Source of the DNA: Microcella alkaliphila
GTDB lineage: Bacteria; Actinomycetota; Actinomycetes; Actinomycetales; Microbacteriaceae
Direction: 5' to 3'
Assembly: GCF_004216855.1 (NCBI RefSeq)
Contig: NZ_SGXT01000013.1
Location: 407,784 to 471,783 of the forward strand
DNA: 64,000 bases
Under the pieces are notes generated by a model. That model was not told the origin of the DNA and ran no database searches. It worked only from the letters and a program-made list of their open reading frames with translations. This document shows, piece after piece, positions 27,866 to 40,742 of this stretch. The stretch's first letter is position 1; the number at the start of each line of letters is the position of its first letter. The position numbers and the translations under genes are program-made.

Positions 27866-28795
27866 ATGCGACTGACACGGAAAACCACTCTGGCGAGCGC
27901 GGCAGCGATGCTGCTGCTCGGCCTGACTGCGTGCGCCCCCGCCGGTAGCGCCGGCCCCGGCGGCATCGACGACGAGGGTGACGCGCCGGCGGCCGCCACC
28001 GGCAACGGCCCCTACAACCTCGAGATCGCCGAAAACCCCGAGTTCGAAGCCGGCACCACCATGGCGGAGCTCGCCGAGGCGGGCACGCTGCGCGTGGGCA
28101 CGAAGTTCGACCAGCCGCTGTTCGGCCTGCAGGGCCCTGACGGCACCCCCGTCGGTTTCGACGTGGCGATCGCGGCGCTCATCGCCGCCGAGCTCGGCAT
28201 CGCGTTCGAGGACATCGAGTGGACGGAGGCCCAGTCGGCCGTTCGCGAGTCGTTCCTCGAGTCGGACCAGGTCGACATCGTCGTGGCGACGTACACGATC
28301 AACGACGCTCGTAAGGAGCGCATCGACTTCGCCGGGCCGTACTTCATCGCCGGTCAGGACATCATTGTTCAGGCGGGCAACCCCGAGGGTATCACCGGCC
28401 CCGAGGACCTCGCCGGCCTGCCGGTGTGCTCGGCCGAGGGTTCGACCCCGGCCGCGACGATCGCCGACGAGTACGGCGCCGAGCTGCTCGCCGCCGGTGG
28501 ATACAGCGACTGCCTCGACCCGCTGCGTAACGGCCAGGTCGTCGCGGTGACCACCGACAACGTGATCCTGTCGGGCTTCGTTGACCAGAACCCCGGCGAG
28601 TTCGAGCTGCTGGGCGAGACCTTCACGGAGGAGCCCTACGGCATCGGCCTGCCCCTCGGTGACGACGCCTTCCGCACGTTCATCAACGACGTGCTCGAGG
28701 AAGCCTTCGAAGACGGCACCTGGGCACGCCTCTACGAGGAGACCGCGGGCACGGTGCTCGAGGTTCCCGAGCCCCCGATGGTCGACCGCTACTAG
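27866..28795 (+). CDS. gluB: Glutamate-type ABC transporter binding lipoprotein
   Basis: 309 residues; signal peptide with lipobox L-T-A-C23 and a mature periplasmic-binding-protein family 3 domain (G-T-L-R-V-G-T-K-F-D-Q-P-L-F-G, G-F-D-V-A-I-A, E-W-T-E-A-Q-S, R-K-E-R-I-D-F-A-G-P-Y). The last pattern is typical of glutamate/aspartate/glutamine binders. GGAGG eight bases before ATG 27866. It follows gluA by 75 bases; binding proteins are usually expressed above the other subunits. Confidence 0.92.
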   Translation: MRLTRKTTLASAAAMLLLGLTACAPAGSAGPGGIDDEGDAPAAATGNGPYNLEIAENPEFEAGTTMAELAEAGTLRVGTKFDQPLFGLQGPDGTPVGFDVAIAALIAAELGIAFEDIEWTEAQSAVRESFLESDQVDIVVATYTINDARKERIDFAGPYFIAGQDIIVQAGNPEGITGPEDLAGLPVCSAEGSTPAATIADEYGAELLAAGGYSDCLDPLRNGQVVAVTTDNVILSGFVDQNPGEFELLGETFTEEPYGIGLPLGDDAFRTFINDVLEEAFEDGTWARLYEETAGTVLEVPEPPMVDRY

Positions 28796-28906
28796 GCGAG
28801 AGACACCGACGGTTCCCGGTGGGTGGCTGCACGCCTCGCGCGTCGCGGCCGCCCATCGGGCGCCCCGCCCCGATACCCCGATTCACACAACTGAGGACGG
28901 TTGAGC

Positions 28907-29554
28907 GTGCAATTCCTCATTGAGAGTGGCGATGTTCTCCTCGAGGGTTTTCTCTCGACGCTGAGGATGCTCGCGCTGACGGTGCTTCTCGCAGTTCCCC
29001 TCGGCATCCTGCTCGCGGCGATGCGCATCTCGCCGGTTCCCACCCTTCGTTGGGTCTCGGCTGGGTTTACTGAGCTGTTACGCAATACGCCCCTGACCCT
29101 CGTCTTCTTTCTCTTGGTGTTCGTGCTGCCGCGGCTGGGGGTCATCGTTGACTTCCAGATCAGTGCGATCGCCGCACTCACGCTCTACACCGCTCCGTTC
29201 TATGCAGAGGCGATCCGCTCGGGCATCAATTCGGTTCCGTCCGGTCAGGCAGAGGCCGCTCGTTCCCTCGGGCTCACGTTCGGTCAGACGGCAAGCCTCG
29301 TGATCATTCCCCAGGCGATCCGTACGGTCGTCCCGCCGCTCATCAACGTGACGATCGCCCTGACGAAGAACACCTCGGTGGCGGGCGGCTTCCTCGTCTT
29401 CGAACTCTTCGCCTCGAGTCGTCGCCTCGCCAACAACTACGCCGACGAGACCATCGCGATCTTCCTCGTGGTCGCCGCGTGCTATCTCGCGATCACCATC
29501 CCGCTGGGCCGTCTCGCCGACCAGCTCGAGAAGAAGGTGGCGGTGTTGCGATGA
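28907..29554 (+). CDS. gluC: Glutamate-type ABC transporter permease
   Basis: 215-residue membrane subunit with about five helices and the EAA loop (Y-A-E-A-I-R-S-G-I-N-S-V-P-S-G-Q-A-E-A-A-R-S-L-G). GTG 28907 is preferred over TTG 28901 because GAGGACGG lies at correct distance. A 110-base gap after gluB contains CACCG/CGGTG inverted repeats that might attenuate. Overlaps gluD by ATGA. Confidence 0.92.
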   Translation: MQFLIESGDVLLEGFLSTLRMLALTVLLAVPLGILLAAMRISPVPTLRWVSAGFTELLRNTPLTLVFFLLVFVLPRLGVIVDFQISAIAALTLYTAPFYAEAIRSGINSVPSGQAEAARSLGLTFGQTASLVIIPQAIRTVVPPLINVTIALTKNTSVAGGFLVFELFASSRRLANNYADETIAIFLVVAACYLAITIPLGRLADQLEKKVAVLR

Positions 29555-30480
29555 CCTCCGTTCTCTATGACGTCCCGGGGCCGCGTGCGCGCCGACGCGC
29601 ACTCATCGCGTCGATCATCACGGGAATCGCCCTCGCCGGCGCCCTCGCCTGGGTCATTGTCACGCTGACGGGCGAGGGTCTGTTCGACGCCGATCGCTGG
29701 GATGTCTTCCGCGACCCGGTGGTCTGGGGCGCGCTGGGCGGCGCCCTGCTCGTCACGCTTCAGGTCGCGGCGATCGCGAGCGTTCTTGCCGTGCTTCTTG
29801 GCAGTGTCTTCGCTCTCTTGCGACTGTCCAGACTGAAGGTAGTTCGCGTTCCCACCACGGTCGTCCTTGAGTTCCTGCGCGGCATGCCGGTGCTGCTCAT
29901 GATGTTCTTCATCCTCATCATGTTTGCCACGTCCCAGTACTGGGCGGTCGTGATGGGGCTCGCTCTGTACAACGGGGCCATCATCGGCGAGGCTCTCCGG
30001 GCCGGCATCGTCGCACTTCCCAAGGGTCAACGTGAAGCTGGCCTCGCCCTGGGCATGACGCCCCTGCTCACTCGCCTGCTGGTCGAGTTCCCTCAGGCGT
30101 TCCGGGCCATGACGCCGATCATCGTTGCGCAGCTCGTCGTGTTGCTGAAGGACAGCTCGCTCGGCTACATCGTGGGCCTGGAAGAGCTTGTGCGTCGCCA
30201 GCGCACTCTCGCGGAGTTCTACGGCTTCTCGCAGTACGGGTTCTCGTTCTTCGTGATCACCCTCTTTGCGTTCCTCATCGTGAACCTCGTGCTGTCGATG
30301 CTCGCCCGGCGCCTTGCGTCTCGTGATCCCGCGGGTCGCGCGAGCCGCCGCGCCGCGCGGAAGACCACGGGCGAGAACGCCGACACCACGGCGATCGCCT
30401 CCATTCGAACCCGGCGTTCCGAGGCGCAACCACCGGTCGCGCCACCGAGCGACCACGGAGGCGGCGACGGAGGCAACTAG
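29551..30480 (+). CDS. gluD: Glutamate-type ABC transporter permease
   Basis: 309-residue second permease. Helices at about 18-40, 65-95, 100-125, 130-150 and 230-262, and EAA loop I-I-G-E-A-L-R-A-G-I-V-A-L-P-K-G-Q-R-E-A-G-L-A-L-G-M. The C-terminal 45 residues are an Arg/Ala/Thr-rich cytoplasmic tail. It starts inside the gluC stop; the heterodimer with GluC forms the pore. Confidence 0.92.
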   Translation: MTSVLYDVPGPRARRRALIASIITGIALAGALAWVIVTLTGEGLFDADRWDVFRDPVVWGALGGALLVTLQVAAIASVLAVLLGSVFALLRLSRLKVVRVPTTVVLEFLRGMPVLLMMFFILIMFATSQYWAVVMGLALYNGAIIGEALRAGIVALPKGQREAGLALGMTPLLTRLLVEFPQAFRAMTPIIVAQLVVLLKDSSLGYIVGLEELVRRQRTLAEFYGFSQYGFSFFVITLFAFLIVNLVLSMLARRLASRDPAGRASRRAARKTTGENADTTAIASIRTRRSEAQPPVAPPSDHGGGDGGN

Positions 30481-30498
30481 CGTGCAGCGCGGCCCGAT

Positions 30499-30504
30499 TA
30501 GACT
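30499..30504 (+). promoter_or_regulatory. -10 candidate for pheS
   Basis: TAGACT eight bases before GTG 30513 and only two before GTG 30507. The spacing favours GTG 30513 as a leaderless or near-leaderless start. Confidence 0.45.
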
Positions 30505-30512
30505 CGGTGCTC

Positions 30513-31553
30513 GTGCCTGACAGCCTCCCTATTACTGACGACGCCGTTGCGTCGGCCGTCGATGCGGCGCTCGACGCCATCGACGCCGCGGGCGACACCG
30601 CCGCGCTGAAAGCCGCCCGATCCGCTCACGCGGGCGAGCAGTCCGCCCTCGCCCGCTTGAATGCGAGCCTGCGCGACGTGCCCGCCGAGCAGAAGGCCGC
30701 GCTCGGCAAGCTCGTGGGCCAGGCCCGCGGCCGCGTTCAGCAGGCCTTCGCCGCGCGCGAGGCAACCCTTGCGGCCGAGGAGGAGACCCGAGCGCTCGCC
30801 GCCGAGGCGATCGACGTCACCGCGATCGCGCCCCTGGGGCTCCGCGGTGGCCGTCATCCCCTCACGACCCTGATGGAGCAGATGAGCGACATCTTCGTCG
30901 CCATGGGGTGGGAGGTCGCGGAAGGCCCCGAACTCGAAAACGAGTGGTACAACTTCGACGCCCTGAACTTCGACCCCGACCACCCGGCCCGCGCGATGCA
31001 GGACACCTTCTTCGTCGAGCCAGAGGATGCGCACCTGCTGATGCGCACGCACACGAGCCCCGTGCAGGTGCGCGCGTTGCTCGAGCGCGGCCTCCCGTTG
31101 TACGTCGTGGCGCCGGGCCGCGTGTTCCGCACCGACGAGCTGGATGCGACGCACACCCCGGTCTTCCACCAGATCGAGGGCATCGCGATCGACAAGGGCC
31201 TCACGATGGCGCACCTGCGCGGCACGCTCGAACACATGGCCCGCACGATGTTCGGCGAGGGCGCCCGCATTCGTCTGCGCCCCAGCTACTTCCCGTTTAC
31301 CGAGCCCAGCGCCGAGCTTGACGTCTGGCACCCCACCTTCCGCGGTGGTGCGCGCTGGATCGAGTGGGGCGGCTGCGGCATGGTCAACCCGAACGTGTTG
31401 CGCGCGGCCGGCGTCGACCCCGAGGTGTACCAGGGCTTCGCGTTCGGCATGGGAATCGAGCGCACCCTGATGTTCCGTAATGAGGTGCACGACATGCGCG
31501 ACATGGTCGAAGGCGACGTGCGTTTCACCCAGCAGTTCGGAGTGAGTGCCTGA
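30513..31553 (+). CDS. pheS: Phenylalanyl-tRNA synthetase alpha subunit
   Basis: 346-residue catalytic subunit. N-terminal coiled-coil tRNA-binding arm (about 1-85), then class II core: motif 1 region H-P-L-T-T-L-M-E, motif 2 V-F-R-T-D-E-L-D-A-T-H-T-P-V-F-H-Q-I-E-G, motif 3 G-F-A-F-G-M-G-I-E-R. GTG 30507 is a six-base longer alternative. Stop and pheT start overlap as TGATG. Confidence 0.97.
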   Translation: MPDSLPITDDAVASAVDAALDAIDAAGDTAALKAARSAHAGEQSALARLNASLRDVPAEQKAALGKLVGQARGRVQQAFAAREATLAAEEETRALAAEAIDVTAIAPLGLRGGRHPLTTLMEQMSDIFVAMGWEVAEGPELENEWYNFDALNFDPDHPARAMQDTFFVEPEDAHLLMRTHTSPVQVRALLERGLPLYVVAPGRVFRTDELDATHTPVFHQIEGIAIDKGLTMAHLRGTLEHMARTMFGEGARIRLRPSYFPFTEPSAELDVWHPTFRGGARWIEWGGCGMVNPNVLRAAGVDPEVYQGFAFGMGIERTLMFRNEVHDMRDMVEGDVRFTQQFGVSA

Positions 31554-34051
31554 TGCGCATCCCCCTGTCGTGGCTCCGCGAGTGGGCTGACCTCCCCGAG
31601 GGCGCCGACGCCGACTACGTGCACGCCGCGCTTGTCAAGGTCGGCCTGGAGGAGGAGGCTGTGCACGGCACCGCGATCTCCGGCCCGGTCGTCGTTGGCG
31701 AGGTTCTCGAGTACGTCGACGAGCCGCAGAAGAACGGCAAGACGATCCGCTGGTGCCAGGTGCGCACCGGCACGACCGAGTCGGGTGAGTCCGAGGTGCG
31801 CGGCATCGTCTGCGGCGCGCACAATTTCCACGTTGGCGACAAGGTCGTCGTGGCGCTTCCCGGCGCCGAGCTGCCCGGTCCATTCCCGATCAGTGCGCGG
31901 AAGACCTACGGTCATGTCTCGGACGGGATGATCGCGAGCGCTCGCGAGCTGGGCCTCGGCGACGAGCACGACGGAATCGTGCGCCTCGTCACCCTCGGTC
32001 TCGACCCGGAGCCCGGCACCGACGCGATCGCGTTGCTCGGTCTCGACGACGTGGCCGTCGAGGTCAACGTTACTCCTGACCGCGGTTACACGCTCTCGAT
32101 TCGCGGCATCGCCCGCGAGTATTCGCACGCGACGGGGGCGGTGTTCCGCGACCCGGCGAAGGCGTTCGAGGTGGGGGAGGCCGACGGCTTCAGCGTCGAG
32201 GTGAAGGATCACTCGCCGATTCGCGGGCGCCGCGGCTGCGATGTTTTCGTCACGCGCGTCGTGCGCGACATCGACCCGACCCGGCCCACTCCGGGCTGGA
32301 TGGTCGCGCGCCTCGCGCTCGCGGGCATCCGCTCCATCTCACTGCCCGTCGACATCGCCAACTACGTGATGCTCGAACTCGGTCAGCCGATCCACGCGTA
32401 CGACCTTGAGAAGGTCGCGGGCGGCATCACGGTACGTCGTGCCGTCGTGGGCGAGACGCTGGTGACGCTCGATGATCAGACCCGCACGCTCGACACGGAA
32501 GACCTGCTGATCACCGACGTGTCCGGCCCGATCGGCCTCGCCGGCGTCATGGGCGGCGCGTCGACCGAGGTCAGCGACTCCACGACCGACGTGCTGATCG
32601 AGGCCGCGAACTTCGATCCCGTCTCGATCAGCCGCACCGCACGTCGACACAAGCTGCCGAGTGAGGCGTCGAAGCGGTTCGCCCGCGGCGTCGACCCGCT
32701 TGTCGCGGCCCCGGCCGCGCAGCGTGTTGCCGACCTGCTGGTCGAGCACGCGGGCGGCACGATCGACTCGCTCGGGTCCGAGTGGATCGAGGCCAAGCGC
32801 CCCGCCGAGATCGCCCTCCCCGATGGGTACGTCGACAGCCTGATCGGCGTGGACTACTCCCTCGACGAGGTCACCGACTCGCTCAGCGCCATCGGCTGCC
32901 AGATACGTCTCGAGGGCGACGGCTGGATGGTCGAGCCGCCGAGCTGGCGCCCCGACCTCGTTGACGCCCCCTCGCTCGCCGAAGAGGTGGCGCGCATCGT
33001 CGGCTATGACCGCATCCCCGCCGCGCTTCCCGTCGCCCCGCCGGGCCGTGGCCTCACCCGCTCGCAGCGTGTGCGCCGCGCGATCGGCGCGTCGCTCGCC
33101 GCGGCGGGCCTCAGCGAGGTGCTGAACTACCCCTTCTCGACGGCCGAGCAGATCGCCATGATCGATGGCGAGGATGCGGCCACGATGAGGCTCGCGAACG
33201 CCCTCGACGCCGAGGCGGCTCATCTGCGCCGCAGCCTCATCCCCGCACTCGTCGCGACCGCGCATCGCAACCGCTCGCGCGGTCTGAGCGACCTGGCGAT
33301 CTTCGAGATCGGTCGCGTGTTCCGTCCGGAGGCCGGAGCCTCCTACGGCGTCGACGCCGTGCCATTCGGGTCGGCGCGCCCGAGCGATGACGTCCTCGCC
33401 GACCTGGACGCGAGCATCCCGCCGCAGCCGTGGCGCGTTGCCGCGCTCGTCGTCGGCGACCGACGCCCGCGCGGAATCGGACAGCCCGCCGAACCGGCCG
33501 GCATCGCCGACGTGATTGCGGCCGCCCACCTCGTGGCGAACGCGGCGGGCGTCGCGCTCGACGTGCGCCAGGGCAACCACGATGCGCTGCACCCCGGCCG
33601 GACCGCCGAACTGCTCGTCGGTGACCGCGTTGTGGGCCTCGCGGGCGAGTTGCTGCCGCGCCTCGCGCTCGAGAACGACCTGCCCCGCCGCGTCGGCGTG
33701 CTCGAACTCGATCTCGACGCCCTCATCGAGCTGGGAGAGGGCGATCTGGTCGCCGAGAGCCTCTCTGCGTATCCGGCGGCGACGCAAGATCTGTCGCTCG
33801 TCGTCCCCGTCGACGTGCCCGCCGGAGACGTGCGTGCAGCGGTCATCGAGGGAGCGGGAGAGTTGCTCGAGGCGGCGACGCTCATCGACGACTACCGCGG
33901 AGACGGGCTCGAGGCCGGTACGAAGTCGATCACCCTCGCACTGCGCTTCCGGGCCGCCGACCGCACGCTGACACAGGCCGAGGCGACCGAGGCGAAAATG
34001 GCGGGCCTCGCCGTCGCCGCCGAGCGATTCGGAGCGAGCCTGCGGGCCTAA
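31553..34051 (+). CDS. pheT: Phenylalanyl-tRNA synthetase beta subunit
   Basis: 832 residues in the usual domain order: EMAP-type tRNA-binding domain (about 40-150, V-R-G-I-V-C-G-A-H-N-F), B3/B4 editing domain (about 205-380), B5, catalytic-like core (about 480-690), and C-terminal ferredoxin-like anticodon-binding domain (S-A-Y-P-A-A-T-Q-D-L-S-L-V-V-P onward). Forms the (alpha-beta)2 enzyme with PheS, with which it is translationally coupled. Confidence 0.97.
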   Translation: MRIPLSWLREWADLPEGADADYVHAALVKVGLEEEAVHGTAISGPVVVGEVLEYVDEPQKNGKTIRWCQVRTGTTESGESEVRGIVCGAHNFHVGDKVVVALPGAELPGPFPISARKTYGHVSDGMIASARELGLGDEHDGIVRLVTLGLDPEPGTDAIALLGLDDVAVEVNVTPDRGYTLSIRGIAREYSHATGAVFRDPAKAFEVGEADGFSVEVKDHSPIRGRRGCDVFVTRVVRDIDPTRPTPGWMVARLALAGIRSISLPVDIANYVMLELGQPIHAYDLEKVAGGITVRRAVVGETLVTLDDQTRTLDTEDLLITDVSGPIGLAGVMGGASTEVSDSTTDVLIEAANFDPVSISRTARRHKLPSEASKRFARGVDPLVAAPAAQRVADLLVEHAGGTIDSLGSEWIEAKRPAEIALPDGYVDSLIGVDYSLDEVTDSLSAIGCQIRLEGDGWMVEPPSWRPDLVDAPSLAEEVARIVGYDRIPAALPVAPPGRGLTRSQRVRRAIGASLAAAGLSEVLNYPFSTAEQIAMIDGEDAATMRLANALDAEAAHLRRSLIPALVATAHRNRSRGLSDLAIFEIGRVFRPEAGASYGVDAVPFGSARPSDDVLADLDASIPPQPWRVAALVVGDRRPRGIGQPAEPAGIADVIAAAHLVANAAGVALDVRQGNHDALHPGRTAELLVGDRVVGLAGELLPRLALENDLPRRVGVLELDLDALIELGEGDLVAESLSAYPAATQDLSLVVPVDVPAGDVRAAVIEGAGELLEAATLIDDYRGDGLEAGTKSITLALRFRAADRTLTQAEATEAKMAGLAVAAERFGASLRA

Positions 34052-34054
34052 GCT
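34049..34054 (+). promoter_or_regulatory. -10 element for leaderless argC
   Basis: TAAGCT-N6-ATG (34061). It overlaps the pheT stop codon. I find no clear ArgR-type operator here. Confidence 0.5.
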
Positions 34055-34060
34055 AGAGCA

Positions 34061-35107
34061 ATGCCGTATTCCGTCGCGATCGCCGGTGCGAGCGGCTACG
34101 CCGGCGGTGAGGTGCTGCGTCTGATGGCGCGCCACCCCGAGCTGGAGGTGCGCACCGTCACCGCGCACTCCAACGCCGGGGCCGCACTCATCGACGTGCA
34201 CCCGCACCTGCGCTCGCTCGCCCACCTCACGTTCGTCGAAACGACGGCCGAGAACCTGCGCGGCCACGACATCGTCGTGCTGGCACTGCCGCACGGCACC
34301 TCCGGCGCGATCGCCGCTGAGCTCGAGACGGACGTGCTCGTTCTTGACTGCGGCGCCGACCACCGCTTGACGAGCGCCGACGACTGGGCCCGCTTCTACG
34401 GCGGCGAGTATCACGGCTCGTGGGCGTATGGCCTCCCCGAGTTGCCGCACGCCGACGGCTCGCGGCACGGTGACGCCCTCGCGGGCGCGCGGCGTATCGC
34501 GGTGCCGGGGTGCAACGTGACGGCCGTGTCGCTGGGACTGGCCCCGGGTATCCATGCGGGGCTGCTCGACGAGGTCGATCTGACGGCCGCTCTCGCGGTG
34601 GGGCCGTCGGGCGCCGGTCGCGCGCTGAAGACGAACCTGCTCGCCAGCGAGCTGCTCGGCTCCGCCCAGCCGTATGCGGTCGGGGGAGTGCACCGGCACA
34701 TTCCGGAGATCCTGCAGAATCTGCGGCTTGCGGGCGCGACCGCGCCGACGCTGTCGTTCACGCCCGTGCTCGTGCCGATGGCGCGCGGCATTCTTGCGAC
34801 CATCACGGCGCGCGTCGCCGACGGTGTCACGGCCGAGCAGCTGCACGCGGCGTACACCGCTCACTACGCGGACGAGCCGTTCGTACACGTGCTGCCCGCG
34901 GGACGCTACCCGTCGACAGCGGAGACGGTCGGCGCGAACACCGCGCTCGTCGGGGTGGGTTTTGACGCCGACGCCGGCCGCGCCGTGATCATCGTCGCCC
35001 TCGACAATCTCGTGAAGGGCACTGCCGGAGCTGCCGTGCAGTCGCTCAATCTCGCCCTGGACCTCGAGGAAACGACGGGGCTTCCCATCGACGGAGTGGC
35101 CCCGTGA
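34061..35107 (+). CDS. argC: N-acetyl-gamma-glutamyl-phosphate reductase
   Basis: 348 residues; NADPH-binding G-A-S-G-Y-A-G-G at 9-16 and catalytic C151 in V-P-G-C-N-V-T. Third step of arginine synthesis. First gene of argCJBDFH, all joined by 1- to 4-base overlaps. Confidence 0.97.
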   Translation: MPYSVAIAGASGYAGGEVLRLMARHPELEVRTVTAHSNAGAALIDVHPHLRSLAHLTFVETTAENLRGHDIVVLALPHGTSGAIAAELETDVLVLDCGADHRLTSADDWARFYGGEYHGSWAYGLPELPHADGSRHGDALAGARRIAVPGCNVTAVSLGLAPGIHAGLLDEVDLTAALAVGPSGAGRALKTNLLASELLGSAQPYAVGGVHRHIPEILQNLRLAGATAPTLSFTPVLVPMARGILATITARVADGVTAEQLHAAYTAHYADEPFVHVLPAGRYPSTAETVGANTALVGVGFDADAGRAVIIVALDNLVKGTAGAAVQSLNLALDLEETTGLPIDGVAP

Positions 35108-36258
35108 CCGTCACCACGCCGGCCGGGTTTACCGCCGCCGGGGTTGCCTGCGGGCTGAAAAGTTCCGGTGCGCTCGACCTCGCCCTCGTCGTCAACACCG
35201 GCCCGAGTGACGCCGCCGCGGCGGTCTTCACCTCCAACCGCGCGCAGGCGAACCCGATCATCTGGTCGCGTCAGGCGATCGGGGATGGCCGGGCCCGCGC
35301 GATCGTGCTGAACTCCGGGGGCGCGAACTGTTTCACGGGCCACCCGGGCTTCCAGACGACCCACGCGACGGCCGAGGCGGTCGCCGAGCACCTGCAGCTG
35401 GGCGCGGGGGAGGTGCTCGTCTGCTCGACGGGCCTCATCGGCGAGCAGCTTGATCGTGAGCGCCTCCTTGCGGGCGTCGCGTCGGCGTCCGACGCGCTCG
35501 CCCCCGACGGCGGTCAGGATGCTGCGCGCGCCATCATGACGACCGACTCGGTTCCGAAGACGGCCGAGTGCCGCGACGCGGCCGGGTGGGCGATCGGCGG
35601 CATCGCGAAGGGCGCGGGCATGCTCGCTCCGGGGCTCGCGACCATGCTCGTCGTGATCACGACCGACGCGGACCTCGATTCGGCCTCGCTCGACCGCAGC
35701 CTGCGCGCTGCCACACGGGTGACCTTCGACCGACTCGACTCCGACGGCTGCATGTCGACGAACGACCAGGTCACGCTCATGGCGAGCGGAGCGTCCGGTG
35801 TTGCCCCCGACGAGCAGGACTTCACGGCGGCGCTCACCGAGGTGTGCATGCAGCTCGCGCTGCAGCTGCAATCGGACGCCGAGGGCGCAAGCCACGACAT
35901 CCACATCCGGGTGACCGGCGCGGCCAGCGACGACGACGCGGTCGAGGTCGGCCGCTCCGTGGCCCGCAACAACCTGTTCAAGGCGGCCGTGTTCGGCAAC
36001 GACCCCAACTGGGGGCGTGTTCTCGCCGCGATCGGCACGACGAGCGCCGAGTTCGACCCGTACGACGTCGACGTGACGATGAACGGCGTGCGGGTGTGCA
36101 CGGCGGGGGGCCCCGACAGGCCGCGCGACGAGGTCGACCTGACCCCGCGCATCCTGCACCTCGACATCGATCTGAAGGTCGGCGCCCACGAGGCGCTGAT
36201 CCTCACCAACGACCTGACCCACGACTACGTCCACGAGAACAGCGCGTACTCCAGCTGA
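35104..36258 (+). CDS. argJ: Bifunctional glutamate/ornithine N-acetyltransferase
   Basis: 384 residues. Autocleavage between A179 and T180 in [15 protein letters not shown] releases alpha and beta chains with T180 as nucleophile. It recycles the acetyl group from acetylornithine, so the pathway is cyclic. The C-terminal N-S-A-Y-S-S is conserved. GTG start inside the argC stop. Confidence 0.97.
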   Translation: MTVTTPAGFTAAGVACGLKSSGALDLALVVNTGPSDAAAAVFTSNRAQANPIIWSRQAIGDGRARAIVLNSGGANCFTGHPGFQTTHATAEAVAEHLQLGAGEVLVCSTGLIGEQLDRERLLAGVASASDALAPDGGQDAARAIMTTDSVPKTAECRDAAGWAIGGIAKGAGMLAPGLATMLVVITTDADLDSASLDRSLRAATRVTFDRLDSDGCMSTNDQVTLMASGASGVAPDEQDFTAALTEVCMQLALQLQSDAEGASHDIHIRVTGAASDDDAVEVGRSVARNNLFKAAVFGNDPNWGRVLAAIGTTSAEFDPYDVDVTMNGVRVCTAGGPDRPRDEVDLTPRILHLDIDLKVGAHEALILTNDLTHDYVHENSAYSS

Positions 36259-37163
36259 TGTCGACCCTTCACGAATCCTCCGACTTCGCCCTCGCCAGTG
36301 AGAAGGCCGAGACCCTCATCGAGTCTCTGCCGTGGCTCAGGCGCTTCCGCGACCGCATCATCGTCGTGAAGTTCGGCGGTAACGCCATGGTCAGCCCCGA
36401 GCTGCAGGCCGCGTTCGCCGCCGACATGGTGTACCTGCGCACGGTTGGCCTGAAGCCCGTCGTCGTGCACGGCGGCGGCCCGCAGATCTCGGCCATGCTC
36501 ACCAAGTTCGGCATCGAGAGCGAGTTCCGAGGCGGCTACCGCGTGACGAACACCGAGGCGATCGACGTCGTGCGCATGGTGCTCGCCGGACAGATCAGCC
36601 GCGAGCTGGTGGGGCTCATCAACCAGAGCGGCGCTGGTCTCGCAGCAGCCGTCAGCGGCGAGGACGCGGGACTGTTTCAGGGCCGTCGCCGCGGCGTCGT
36701 CGTCGACGGCGAGGAGGTCGACCTCGGTCACGTCGGCGACATCGTGCACGTCGACCCGTCGGTCGTGTTCGCCCACCTCGACGCCGGGCGCATCCCGGTC
36801 GTCTCCTCGCTTGCCCCCGACATGGACCACCCCGGCCACAGCCTCAACGTGAACGCCGACGCGGCCGCCGCCGCGCTCGCGGTCGCCCTGCAGGCGGAGA
36901 AGCTCGTCGTCCTGACCGATGTGCCGGGCCTCTACAGCGATTGGCCAAACCGCGACTCGCTCGTCTCAAGCATCTCGGCGACAGAGCTGCGCGAGCTGCT
37001 GCCGAAGCTCGAGTCCGGCATGATCCCGAAGATGACCGCCTGCCTCGACGCCGTCGACGGGGGAGTCAGCCGAGCCGCGATCATCGACGGCCGCCAGCCG
37101 CACTCGATCCTGCTCGAGATCTTCACCACGCACGGCATCGGAACCGAGGTGGTGCCCGCGTGA
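36258..37163 (+). CDS. argB: Acetylglutamate kinase
   Basis: 301 residues of the amino acid kinase fold: V-V-K-F-G-G-N-A-M near 37, V-V-V-H-G-G-G-P-Q, and N-V-N-A-D near 215. The N-terminal extension of about 25 residues is the type seen in arginine-feedback-inhibited kinases, so this may be the control point. Overlaps argJ by one base (TGATG). Confidence 0.97.
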   Translation: MSTLHESSDFALASEKAETLIESLPWLRRFRDRIIVVKFGGNAMVSPELQAAFAADMVYLRTVGLKPVVVHGGGPQISAMLTKFGIESEFRGGYRVTNTEAIDVVRMVLAGQISRELVGLINQSGAGLAAAVSGEDAGLFQGRRRGVVVDGEEVDLGHVGDIVHVDPSVVFAHLDAGRIPVVSSLAPDMDHPGHSLNVNADAAAAALAVALQAEKLVVLTDVPGLYSDWPNRDSLVSSISATELRELLPKLESGMIPKMTACLDAVDGGVSRAAIIDGRQPHSILLEIFTTHGIGTEVVPA

Positions 37164-38358
37164 GCCCGCTTCTTCCCGACAGCACCCCCGAATCGGATGC
37201 TCTGCGCGAGCGATTCGCGCGCGTTGCGATGCGCTCCGCACCCACCCCGCAGGCCGTGTTTGCTCGCGGCGAGGGGGCGTACGTCTGGGACGTCGACGGG
37301 CGGCGCTTTCTCGACTTTCTCGCCGGGATAGCGGTCAACGCGCTCGGCCACGCGCATCCCGCCCTCGTGGCGGCGGTCGCCGATCAGGCGGCGCGCCTCA
37401 TTCACGTGTCGAACTATGTGACGACGCCGCAGGGCGTCGACTTCGCCGAGCGCCTCGTGCGCCTGACGGGTGCTGGGCCGACCGGCCGCGTGTACCCGGC
37501 CAACTCGGGGGCCGAGGCGATCGAGGCCGCCGTGAAGCTGGCGCGCCGCACGGGCCGCCCGCGCATCTTGGCGTTCGAGAACGGCTTCCACGGCCGCACG
37601 ATGGGCGCCCTCGCGGTGACGGGGAAGCCCGCCCTGCGCGAGCCGTTCGAGCCGATGCTGCCGGGCGTCGACCACCTGCCGACCGACCGTGCGGCCCTCG
37701 AGGAGGCGATGGGAGACGACGTCGCCGCCGTGCTGCTCGAACCGATCAAGGGCGAGGCGGGCGTCGTGCCGCTGCCCGACGGCTTCTTGACGGCGGCCCG
37801 AGAACTCACCCGCCAGCACGGGGCGCTGCTGATCGCCGACGAGATCCAGACCGGCGCGGGACGCACGGGCGACTGGTTCGCCGTGCAGCACGAGGGGGTC
37901 ACCCCCGATGCATGGGTGCTCGCGAAGGGCATCGGCGGGGGAGTGCCCGTCGGCGCCCTCGTCACGACCGGTGCCGCGAGCGACCTGTTCACCCTGGGCC
38001 AGCACGGCTCCACGTTCGGTGGCAATCCGCTTGCCACCGGCGCCGCCTCCGCGGTCTTGGCCGAGATCGAGCGCGCTGATCTGGTGGGGAACGCTCGCCG
38101 CCGCGGCGTCGAGCTGCGCGAGGCAATTCTCGGCCTCGACTCGCCGCTCGTCACGGAGGTGCGCGGCCGCGGCCTGCTGCTCGGCGTGGGGCTTTCCGCC
38201 GAGGCGGCGCCGCGCGTCGTCGATGAGGCGATGCGTCGCGGGCTGATTGTGAATGCCCCGAATGCCACGACCATCCGTCTCGCACCGCCGCTCACTATCG
38301 GCGACGCCGAGATCGCAGAATTCATCACCCTGTTCGCCGAGTCCCTGAAGGCCGCCGC

Positions 38359-38362
<4 letters not shown>
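37160..38362 (+). CDS. argD: Acetylornithine aminotransferase
   Basis: 400-residue class III aminotransferase. Signatures: N-S-G-A-E-A at 115-120, F-H-G-R-T at 143-147, D-E-I-Q-T-G at 227-232 and PLP lysine K256. It may also act on succinyl-DAP in lysine synthesis, as in other bacteria. GTG 37160 overlaps the argB stop. Confidence 0.96.
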
Positions 38363-40733
<2,371 letters not shown>

Positions 40734-40742
40734 GCGCTCGCG

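Noticed and set aside
32339..34888. 849-codon open frame on the minus strand
   Set aside because: Antisense to pheT and argC; no recognisable motifs.
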